The notes beneath the pieces are model-generated. The model saw only the letters and a list, made by a program, of their open reading frames with translations, searched no databases and was not told the DNA's origin. From JAWKHR01 sp041394725 (GTDB lineage: Bacteria > Acidobacteriota > Vicinamibacteria > Vicinamibacterales > SCN-69-37): DNA of 64,000 nucleotides. Made by a program: the position numbers and the translations under genes. The stretch is from NCBI GenBank assembly GCA_041394725.1, contig JAWKHR010000031.1, positions 1 through 64,000 on the forward strand, read 5' to 3'. Below, in pieces: positions 57,286-64,000 of the stretch; within the stretch, counting starts at the first letter, position 1, and each line of letters starts with the position of its first letter.

Positions 57286-60200
57286 TCACACCTCCTTCTG
57301 CCCATCCTGGCCCTCGGGTTCGTGGATGTCCTCCGCGATCGCCTCGACTGGAGCGGCGGCGGGCAGCCGCCAGCCCTTCCAGATGAAATAGATCGCGGGA
57401 TAGACGAGGAGCACGACGATGGCCGAAGTCACCACGCCGCCGACCATCGGCGCGGCGATGCGCTTCATGACGTCGGCACCCGTGCCGTGGCTCCACATGA
57501 TCGGCAGGAGGCCCGCGAGAATCACGCACGTCGTCATGATCTTGGGGCGGACTCGCTGGACCGCGCCGTGATAGACCGCCTCGACGAGTTGCGCACGGCT
57601 CCGCATCTGGCCGCGAGACACGGCCTCGTTGTACGCGACGTCGAGATAGAGCAGCATCACGACGCCCGTCTCTGCACTAACCCCCGCGAGCGCGATGATG
57701 CCCACCCACACCGCGATACTCATGTTGTAGCCGAGCAGGTACATCAGCCAAAACGCACCGATGAGCGAGAACGGCACGGCGAGCAGGACAATGAGCGTCT
57801 TGAACGTCGATCGCGTGTTCAGGTAGATGATGACGAAGATGATGATGAGCGTCATCGGGACGACGACGAGCAGCCGACGCTCGGCGCGCAGCATGTACTC
57901 GTACTGCCCGCTCCAGCCGATGCTGTAGCCAGCCGGCACCGTCACCTGCTCGGCCACGGCTTGCTGCGCCCGCCGGACGTAGGTACCGACGTCGATGCCC
58001 TGGATGTCAACGTAGATCCAGGCATTCGGCCGTGCGTTCTCACTTTTGATCCCGGGAGGACCCTTGGCGATGTCGAGGTCGGCGAGTTGGCCGAGCGGAA
58101 TGTGCTGGCCGAGCGGGGTTGGCACCAGGATCTCACGCAGCGCCGGTACGTCGTCACGCAGCTCACGGCTGTAGCGCAGGTTGACCGGGTAGCGCTCGAG
58201 ACCCTCGATGGTCGTCGTGATGTTCATCCCGCCGATGGCCGACTGGACGACGTCCTGCACGTCGCCGACCGTCAGACCGTATCGGGCGATGTCGGCGCGC
58301 CGCGCCCTTACGTTCAGGTAGTTCCCGCCGGTCACACGTTCGGCGTAGACGGAGAGCGTGCCCGGTACCTGGCGGATCACCGCTTCGATCTCGCGGCCGA
58401 CCTGTTCGAGCACGCTCAGGTCTGCACCCGAGACCTTGATGCCCACCGGCGTCTTGATGCCCGTCGAGAGCATGTCGATCCGCGTCTTGATCGGCATCGT
58501 CCAGGCATTGGTCACGCCCGGGAACTGGATCGCCTGATTCATCTCCTGGATGAGCTTCTCGGGCGTCATGCCGGCCCGCCATTCGGCTTCGGGCTTCAGG
58601 GTGATCGTCGTCTCGACCATGCTGAGTGGCGCCGGATCGGTGGCCGTGTCGGCGCGCCCGATCTTGCCGAACACGTGGTGCACCTCGGGGAACGACCGGA
58701 TGACGCGGTCGGTCTGCTGCAGGACCTCGCGCGCCTTGGTCACCGACACGCCCGGCAGCGTCGTCGGCATGTACAGCAGATCGCCTTCCCAGAGTGGAGG
58801 CATGAACTCGGATCCCATTCGCGAATAGGGGACCCAGGTCAGACCGAGCACGCCGATGGTGACGGCCAGCACGGCCCATCGCCACCGGAGTACCAGGTGC
58901 AGGATCGGGTCGTAGATCCGGATGAGCAGCCAACTGATCGGATTCCTCGCTTCGGGCCGGATGCGGCCACGAATCCAGTAGCCCATGAGGACCGGCACGA
59001 GCGTGACGGAGAGCAGGGCCGCCGCGCCCATCGAATAGGTCTTGGTGAAGGCGAGCGGTTTGAACAGCCGCCCTTCCTGCGCTTCGAGTGTGAAGACCGG
59101 CGCGAACGAGACCGTGATCACGAGGAGCGCGTAGAAGAGCGTCGGACCAACCTCCTTCGCCGAGTCGGCGATGATCTGCCAGTGCGGCTTCCGGCCGGCG
59201 TCGTGTTCGAGGTGCTTGTGGGCGTTCTCGATCATGATGATCGCCGCGTCCACCATCGCGCCGATCGCGATCGCAATGCCGCCGAGCGACATGATGTTGG
59301 CGTTGATGCCCTGGTAACGCATGACGACGAAGGCCATGAGGATCGCGACGGGCAGCGTGAGGATCGCCACGAGCGCCGAGCGCACGTGCAGCAGGAACGC
59401 GAGGCACACCAGCGCGACGACGATGCTCTCCTCAATGAGCTTCTCCTCGAGCGTCTCGATCGACCGCTCGATGAGCGGCGACCGGTCGTAGACGGTCACG
59501 ATCTCGACATCGGCCGGCAGACCTGGTCGAAGCTCGGCCAGCTTCGCCTTCGTCCGCTGGATGACGTCGTAGGCGTTGGCGCCGGACCGGACGATCACGA
59601 TGCCGCCGACGACCTCTCCGTCGCCGTTGAGATCGGCCAGGCCCCGGCGGATGTCGGGTCCGACCTGTACGTGCCCGACGTCCTTCAGCAGGATCGGCGT
59701 GCCCCGTCCGTCCACCCCCAGCGCGACCTGCTCGAGGTCCTGTACCCCCTCGATGTAACCTTCGCCGCGAATCATGAACTCCGACTCGGCCATCTCGAGG
59801 ACACGGCCCCCGACCTCGTTGTTGCTCCGCTGGACGGCCTGGCGGATCCGCGAGATGGAGATGTCGTAGGCGCGCAGCCGATTGGGGTCGACCGTGATCT
59901 GATACTGACGGACGAAGCCGCCCAGGCTGGCGACCTCGGAGACGCCGGGCACTCCGGTGAGCTCGTACTTGAGGTACCAGTCCTGTATCGAGCGAAGGTC
60001 CGCCAGGCTGCGCTCGCTCGACCGGAGGGCGTACATGAACGCCCACCCGACGCCGGTGGCATCGGGGCCGAGCGAGGGCGTGACGCCGCGCGGCAGGCGG
60101 CCGGCGACGTAGTTCATGTACTCCAGCACGCGGCTGCGCGCCCAGTAGAGGTCGGTGCCGTCCTCGAAGATCACGTAGACGAACGAGAAGCCGAAGAACG

Positions 60201-60456
60201 AGTAGCCGCGCACGACCTTGGCGAACGGCACGGCCAGCATCTGCGTGGTGATCGGATACGTGATCTGGTCTTCGACGACCTGCGGCGCCTGGCCGGGATA
60301 GTCGGTGAAGATGATCACCTGCACGTCCGACAGATCCGGGACGGCGTCGAGGGGCGTCTGACGCAGCGCATAGGCGCCGGCCAGGGACACGAACACCGTC
60401 GCGAGGATGACAAAGAACTTGTTCTGGACCGACCAGTCGATGAGCTTTTCCAGCAT
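57286..60456 (-). CDS. cusA: CusA/CzcA-family heavy-metal RND efflux pump
   Basis: A protein of 1056 residues, full length for the family. It starts MLEKLIDWSVQNKFFVILA and has the twelve-helix RND layout, with VDAAIIMIENAHKHLEH in TM4 (CusA-type Asp/Glu), the porter-domain segments MNITTTIEGLERYPVNLRYS and MQVGPDIRRG, and WVGIIALAGVSAETGVVML in TM10. The TM4 sequence and Met-rich funnel favour monovalent Cu/Ag (CusA) over Zn/Co, but not decisively. It sits after cusB with 8 bases between stop and start and pumps metal through the outer-membrane channel encoded upstream. Confidence 0.93.
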   Translation of the reverse strand: MLEKLIDWSVQNKFFVILATVFVSLAGAYALRQTPLDAVPDLSDVQVIIFTDYPGQAPQVVEDQITYPITTQMLAVPFAKVVRGYSFFGFSFVYVIFEDGTDLYWARSRVLEYMNYVAGRLPRGVTPSLGPDATGVGWAFMYALRSSERSLADLRSIQDWYLKYELTGVPGVSEVASLGGFVRQYQITVDPNRLRAYDISISRIRQAVQRSNNEVGGRVLEMAESEFMIRGEGYIEGVQDLEQVALGVDGRGTPILLKDVGHVQVGPDIRRGLADLNGDGEVVGGIVIVRSGANAYDVIQRTKAKLAELRPGLPADVEIVTVYDRSPLIERSIETLEEKLIEESIVVALVCLAFLLHVRSALVAILTLPVAILMAFVVMRYQGINANIMSLGGIAIAIGAMVDAAIIMIENAHKHLEHDAGRKPHWQIIADSAKEVGPTLFYALLVITVSFAPVFTLEAQEGRLFKPLAFTKTYSMGAAALLSVTLVPVLMGYWIRGRIRPEARNPISWLLIRIYDPILHLVLRWRWAVLAVTIGVLGLTWVPYSRMGSEFMPPLWEGDLLYMPTTLPGVSVTKAREVLQQTDRVIRSFPEVHHVFGKIGRADTATDPAPLSMVETTITLKPEAEWRAGMTPEKLIQEMNQAIQFPGVTNAWTMPIKTRIDMLSTGIKTPVGIKVSGADLSVLEQVGREIEAVIRQVPGTLSVYAERVTGGNYLNVRARRADIARYGLTVGDVQDVVQSAIGGMNITTTIEGLERYPVNLRYSRELRDDVPALREILVPTPLGQHIPLGQLADLDIAKGPPGIKSENARPNAWIYVDIQGIDVGTYVRRAQQAVAEQVTVPAGYSIGWSGQYEYMLRAERRLLVVVPMTLIIIFVIIYLNTRSTFKTLIVLLAVPFSLIGAFWLMYLLGYNMSIAVWVGIIALAGVSAETGVVMLLYLDVAYNEAVSRGQMRSRAQLVEAVYHGAVQRVRPKIMTTCVILAGLLPIMWSHGTGADVMKRIAAPMVGGVVTSAIVVLLVYPAIYFIWKGWRLPAAAPVEAIAEDIHEPEGQDGQKEV

Positions 60457-60464
60457 CGCCGTCC

Positions 60465-61937
60465 TCAGTGCTTGTGCGCGCCGGCGGCCGGCCCGCTGGC
60501 TCCCGCGGCGGGCTGGGTACTCGTAATCTTCCGGATGGCCTCCCGCAGGTTGCTCTCGGAGTCGATCAGGAATTGCGCCGACACGACGACGCGCTCGCCC
60601 TCGGACACGCCGCCGGTGACGGCCATCACGCCGTCGCCGCTCACGCCGAGTTCGACCTCGCGGACCTGGAATCGTCCACCGCCGAGCGCGATGACGACGA
60701 CGTCGCGCCGGCCGCTGCGAATCACCGCCTCGGCCGGCACGACCAGGACCTGCCGGGCCGAAGGCACGGCGAGCGTCACGTCGGCGTACATGTCAGCCCG
60801 CAGCTCGAGTCCCGGATTGGGCAGTTCGATCGACACGCGCAGCGTCCGCGTCTTGTTGCTCAGGAACGGGTAGATGTATCGGACACGCCCCGCGTACGTG
60901 CGCCCCGGTTGATAGGGCAACTCGAGGCTCGCCCGCTGGCCCACCTGGAGCCACGGCGCCTGGCCCTCGAACACTTCGGCTTCGGCCCAGACGGTTGAGA
61001 GGTTGGCGACCTTGTACAGGTTCATGCCGGCCTTGACGAACATGCCCTCCAGCGCCTGATCCATCTTCTGCACGACCACGCCGTTGACGTTCGAGACGAC
61101 GGCGAGGGTCCGGCGCGGCTCGCGCGTGCGCTCGAGCTCGGCGATCTGCTCATCGGAGATGTCCCAGTACCGAAGGCGCTGGCGAGCCGAGTCCACGAGC
61201 GACGCCGCCCGCTGCGCGATATCCGGATAGGGCTGGGTGGCCAATCGCGCGGCATACTCAAGAGCCTGCAGGTATTCCTTCTGGGTCGTGACGAGTTGGG
61301 GGCTGTAGATCTCGAACAGCTTCTGGCCGGCGGTGACCGCCTCGCCGACGTAGTTGACGTAGGCCTTCTCGATCCACCCGTCGTACTTGGTGTTGACCCA
61401 GGCGACCTGCTGGTCGTTGTAGGTCAGCGTGGCGACCGTGCGGATGGTGAACGGAATGTCGGCCCGCACGATGTCCGCGGTCTGCACGCCAATGTTCTGT
61501 ACGAACCCGGGATCGATCTCGACCCAGCCGGGCGGCGTCTCGACCGCGTCGTCCTCGTAGACCGGGATCAGATCCATGCCCATCGGCGACTTGCCGGGCT
61601 TGTCGCGGATGTAGGTCGGATCCATCGGCGCCCGCCAGTACTTGACCGTGCGTTCGCCCGCGGGTGCGGCCTGCGGCGCGCCCTCGTCCGCGTAGACGGG
61701 GATCAGATCCATGCCCATCGGCGACTTGCCGGGTTTGTCGCGGACATAGGTGGGGTCCATCGGCGCCCGCCAATAGAGGATCTCCCGCTCGGCCGTCGCC
61801 CGAGGCGCCGTGGCGGTGCCCGGCAGCAGCGACGCGGTGCGCTGCATCCAGCCCCAGTCGAACGGGTTGGCCAGCACCGTCACGGTCGCGCCGATGCCGA
61901 GCGCGAAGACGAACAGCAGCAGAAGCGTCTTTCTCAT
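60465..61937 (-). CDS. cusB: CusB-family membrane fusion protein with two metal-binding domains
   Basis: A protein of 490 residues with an N-terminal membrane anchor (TLLLLFVFALGIGATVTVLA). Two copies of a heavy-metal-binding domain follow, REILYWRAPMDPTYVRDKPG and TVKYWRAPMDPTYIRDKPGK, each closing KSPMGMDLIPVY; the copies are nearly identical and separated by about 35 residues. Then comes the usual membrane-fusion part (barrel-sandwich, hairpin with TQKEYLQALEYAARLA, and beta-barrel domains), ending in a His tail. It bridges the RND pump and the outer-membrane channel and hands over metal ions through Met/His ligands. Two tandem binding domains instead of one is notable. Confidence 0.92.
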   Translation of the reverse strand: MRKTLLLLFVFALGIGATVTVLANPFDWGWMQRTASLLPGTATAPRATAEREILYWRAPMDPTYVRDKPGKSPMGMDLIPVYADEGAPQAAPAGERTVKYWRAPMDPTYIRDKPGKSPMGMDLIPVYEDDAVETPPGWVEIDPGFVQNIGVQTADIVRADIPFTIRTVATLTYNDQQVAWVNTKYDGWIEKAYVNYVGEAVTAGQKLFEIYSPQLVTTQKEYLQALEYAARLATQPYPDIAQRAASLVDSARQRLRYWDISDEQIAELERTREPRRTLAVVSNVNGVVVQKMDQALEGMFVKAGMNLYKVANLSTVWAEAEVFEGQAPWLQVGQRASLELPYQPGRTYAGRVRYIYPFLSNKTRTLRVSIELPNPGLELRADMYADVTLAVPSARQVLVVPAEAVIRSGRRDVVVIALGGGRFQVREVELGVSGDGVMAVTGGVSEGERVVVSAQFLIDSESNLREAIRKITSTQPAAGASGPAAGAHKH

Positions 61938-61946
61938 GGCAAACCT

Positions 61947-63344
61947 CTATCGGGGAAAGCGGGCGCCGATGGCGCGTTCGAGTTCCGCCAGCGCGACCAG
62001 GAAGTCGGCACGCTGCCGTTCATTGGCGAGCCGGACATCCAGAAGCACGCGTTCGCTGTCGAGCAGGTCGAGCACGCCGACCTGGCCGGTCTGGTAGGCC
62101 GCTTCCGTGGACTGCTGCGCTTCGCGCGCTTGAGGAATGAGCACGTCCTGGAACAGCCGAATCTGATCGGCGAGCGTCTCCAGGCGGCTGATCTGATCCC
62201 GCACCTCGAATTCCATGTCGTTGACCAGCCGAGCGCGCACGTCCTGCTGCGCCGTCATGTCCTCGCCCGCCTGCCGGACGCCCGCTCTCAGCTTGTCGCG
62301 CCAGATCGGCAGCGACACGCCGAGCGACAGCGTCCAGGCGTTCTTGCCGGCGTCCGGGGACTCGGCCATCGGGCCGCTCCGGCCGACGTTGACCACGCCC
62401 ACGCCGATCACCAGGTCCGGCCAGTAGCTCCTCCGAGCCAGCGCAATGGCGCGCTCGCTCCGCTCGATGAGCGCATCGGCAGCCCGGATCTCGTGCCGGT
62501 TGCTCTCGCCGGTCGAGGTGAGTCCAGTGAAGTCGAGGGCGGCGGCGGCGGCGAGCGGCGGGGCCTCCAGGCGCACGGCGGCGACCGCCTCGTTGGGGGC
62601 GCGGTCGGTCAGCGTATTCAGCCGCGCGACCAGGGACGTCCGCTGCTGGCGGAGAGCGAACAGGCGATTCAGGACCTTGGTCAGCTCGGCCTGGACCTTG
62701 ATGACGCCCTGCTGCAGGCCGGTCCCGCTGGCATAGCGGTCCTGCGCCAGCCGCTCGTAGTGCTCGAGGATGGACTGTTCTTCCTGACTCAAGGCAATCG
62801 CCGCGTCGACGTAGCCGAGGTTGTAGAAGGCGGACTTGACCTGCGCGATGATGTCGCGGCGACGCGCCTGCCACACCTCGAGCGCGGCCGTCGCTTCGCG
62901 GGTCGCCACCTGGCCGCGCAGATCCCGTTTGCCGAACCAGGGAAACGCTTGGCCGAGCATCAGCGTGTTGAGCTGCGGACCCACGCGCGTTTCGACGCTG
63001 CGCACCATCTGCGTGAAGCTCACACTGGGATCCGGCAGGGCGGTGACCTGCGGGACCCTTTCGAGCGATGACCGTTGGCGTGCTTCCGCCTCGCGGAGGC
63101 TGGGATTCGCGTCGAGCGCGCGCATCACGAGCTCGCGAAGGCCAGGCTCCGGCGCGTAGAAATCTGGCAGAGGCGCCGGCGGCTGCGCCTGCGGGTCGCC
63201 CGTACTGGCCGTCGTCTGTGCCGCCGCGGGTACGGTGACCAGCGCCACTAGGCACACCGTGGCCACCAGCGCGCGGCCTGTCCGAGACCGCGCCCAGCGC
63301 ACAACCCCTCGGCGCACCCAAAGAAGAACACCTGACAAGAACAC
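61947..63344 (-). CDS. CusC/TolC-family outer-membrane efflux protein
   Basis: A protein of 465 residues from GTG 63344, preceded by AGGAGGAGG at 6 bases. A longer frame to 63434 exists but lacks a start with a ribosome site. The signal peptide is ALVATVCLVALVTVPAAAQ. TolC repeats are clear: ALDANPSLREAEARQ, AFPWFGKRDLRGQVATREA, YATGTGLQQGVIKVQAELTK-type helices and AYQTGQVGVLDLLDSERVLL. It forms the trimeric channel for the CusBA pump. It is the first main gene of the efflux operon; 9 bases separate it from cusB. Confidence 0.9.
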   Translation of the reverse strand: MFLSGVLLWVRRGVVRWARSRTGRALVATVCLVALVTVPAAAQTTASTGDPQAQPPAPLPDFYAPEPGLRELVMRALDANPSLREAEARQRSSLERVPQVTALPDPSVSFTQMVRSVETRVGPQLNTLMLGQAFPWFGKRDLRGQVATREATAALEVWQARRRDIIAQVKSAFYNLGYVDAAIALSQEEQSILEHYERLAQDRYASGTGLQQGVIKVQAELTKVLNRLFALRQQRTSLVARLNTLTDRAPNEAVAAVRLEAPPLAAAAALDFTGLTSTGESNRHEIRAADALIERSERAIALARRSYWPDLVIGVGVVNVGRSGPMAESPDAGKNAWTLSLGVSLPIWRDKLRAGVRQAGEDMTAQQDVRARLVNDMEFEVRDQISRLETLADQIRLFQDVLIPQAREAQQSTEAAYQTGQVGVLDLLDSERVLLDVRLANERQRADFLVALAELERAIGARFPR

Positions 63345-63444
63345 TTCAACCTCCTCCTGTGATCGCCTGGCACCCGCCCTGACCGCGCAAGGGCAGACTC
63401 GGGCCCCCGCAAGCGGAGCCCGGAAGCACGTCACGTGCGGCAGG

Positions 63445-63837
63445 TCAGATCAGGAGGACGGACAGGAGAAGGTGCAGCGGGATGGCGGTCGCTGGTCGCG
63501 GGGGATCCGTAGAGGCGGTCCAACCCCTTGGCAGTTCGACGGCGGCCAGCCAGGGAACGCTGGGCAGCATGTCTGGCGTGGACGCAGCGATCGGCGTGGT
63601 GCTTTCGGTCCGCAAGCCCGGCGTCTGCCAGGCCGGCACCGAGCCGATCGCGCAGCAGTCCGCTGGCGATGGGGGCATCGGACTCGACGCTTGCCCAGCG
63701 GTCTGACTGTGGGTAGCGTCGGCGCAGTGGTCGTCCATGCCGCGCGCTCCCATATCCATGCTCATGCCGGCGCAGGGCGCCGCGCCAAACGCGGCGACGG
63801 CCAGGACGAGCATCGATGTGATGAGCTTCACACGCAT
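63445..63837 (-). CDS. Small exported Cys/Met-containing protein at the head of the efflux operon
   Basis: A protein of 130 residues. A signal peptide (MRVKLITSMLVLAVAAFGAA) is followed by CAGMSMDMGARGMDDHCADA and ADCCAIGSVPAW, both with Cys, Met, His and Asp that could bind metal, and ends in a hydrophobic strand (IPLHLLLSVLLI). I do not recognise a named family; similar small proteins precede cusC genes. The stop is about 100 bases before the cusC start, in the same direction. Confidence 0.65.
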   Translation of the reverse strand: MRVKLITSMLVLAVAAFGAAPCAGMSMDMGARGMDDHCADATHSQTAGQASSPMPPSPADCCAIGSVPAWQTPGLRTESTTPIAASTPDMLPSVPWLAAVELPRGWTASTDPPRPATAIPLHLLLSVLLI

Positions 63838-63941
63838 GGACGACCTTCAGTTTCATCCAGCACAAGATGTGCCAGGAGTCTGACACGTGGACTGAACGGC
63901 CTGCGGGACGGGACCAGATCGAAGCGCGGACTATTCCGCAT

Positions 63942-63966
63942 GACCTGCGGAGAACTCGGCAAGGTC
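63942..63966. promoter_or_regulatory. Imperfect inverted repeat, possible metal-regulator operator
   Basis: GACCTGC (63942-63948) and GCAAGGTC (63959-63966) are complementary apart from one extra A, upstream of the efflux operon. The ACCT/AGGT ends recall MerR-family (CueR) operators, but the spacing is longer than usual. Confidence 0.25.
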
Positions 63967-64000
63967 GCGGGCTGCATTGCTGGCCGTGCTCCCGTCATCC

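Noticed and set aside
57157..60873. A 1238-codon open frame on the plus strand opposite cusA
   Set aside because: It is antisense to a fully conserved RND pump, is Arg/His/Asp-rich with no family motif, and is a typical high-GC shadow frame.

Overview
The window is high-GC chromosomal DNA. Rows sampled by eye run about 70-77% G+C in the left 25 kb and fall to about 57-62% between roughly 27 and 42 kb. Gene content suggests an Acidobacteriota bacterium, probably class Vicinamibacteria: a TonB receptor with an N-terminal carboxypeptidase-like domain, a PadR regulator coupled to an ADOP/MacB-type permease, a BNR-repeat secreted protein, a YVTN-phosphoesterase fusion and Tat-exported amidase and LanC-like proteins. 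The taxonomic call is inference from gene content only.

Left part (1-26.3 kb), core-like. In order: a membrane-anchored sulfatase-fold protein (partial), a BNR/sortilin-like secreted protein, an outer-membrane beta-barrel protein, a small membrane protein, a TonB-dependent receptor, padR plus an ABC permease with a perfect inverted-repeat operator, a Tat amidase (one-base frameshift), a LanC-like protein, a beta-propeller phosphoesterase, a divergent gamma-glutamyltransferase homologue, a thioredoxin-fold peroxiredoxin, a chromate locus (chrB, ornithine-cyclodeaminase-like gene, chrA; all frameshifted), a DinB-fold protein, prmA and a LysN/MocR-type aminotransferase. A tRNA-Ser(GGA) lies at 26.4 kb.

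Central part (26.7-47.5 kb), a defence island. One long minus-strand array reads, from promoter to end: XRE regulator with a 20-bp palindromic operator; SNF2 helicase with DUF3883; AlbA_2 (Schlafen-type) protein; DUF1156 DNA methyltransferase; Swt1-HEPN/DUF499 ATPase; SMC/RecF-like ATPase; HEAT-repeat histidine kinase; response regulator; metallo-beta-lactamase-fold protein; an E2-E1-JAB ubiquitin-like conjugation fusion; and a patatin phospholipase. Junctions are mostly short gaps or overlaps. This composite is the best candidate for an undescribed system: a DNA-modification/helicase module transcriptionally coupled to a signalling, ubiquitin-like and phospholipase module. Many of these genes are broken by frameshifts, some clustered in patches, so indel errors in the sequence or real decay must be separated before drawing conclusions.

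Right part (47.5-64 kb). A secreted TPR-CHAT protease and an S41 peptidase form an operon divergent from the XRE gene. Then come a possible nuclease-fold protein and a minus-strand metal-handling region: a Met-rich periplasmic protein, M50 site-2 protease, FAD oxidoreductase, isoprenylcysteine methyltransferase-like protein and DUF2933 protein, followed by a cusCBA-type heavy-metal efflux operon with a PII-like gene at its end and a small Cys/Met/His-containing secreted protein at its start.
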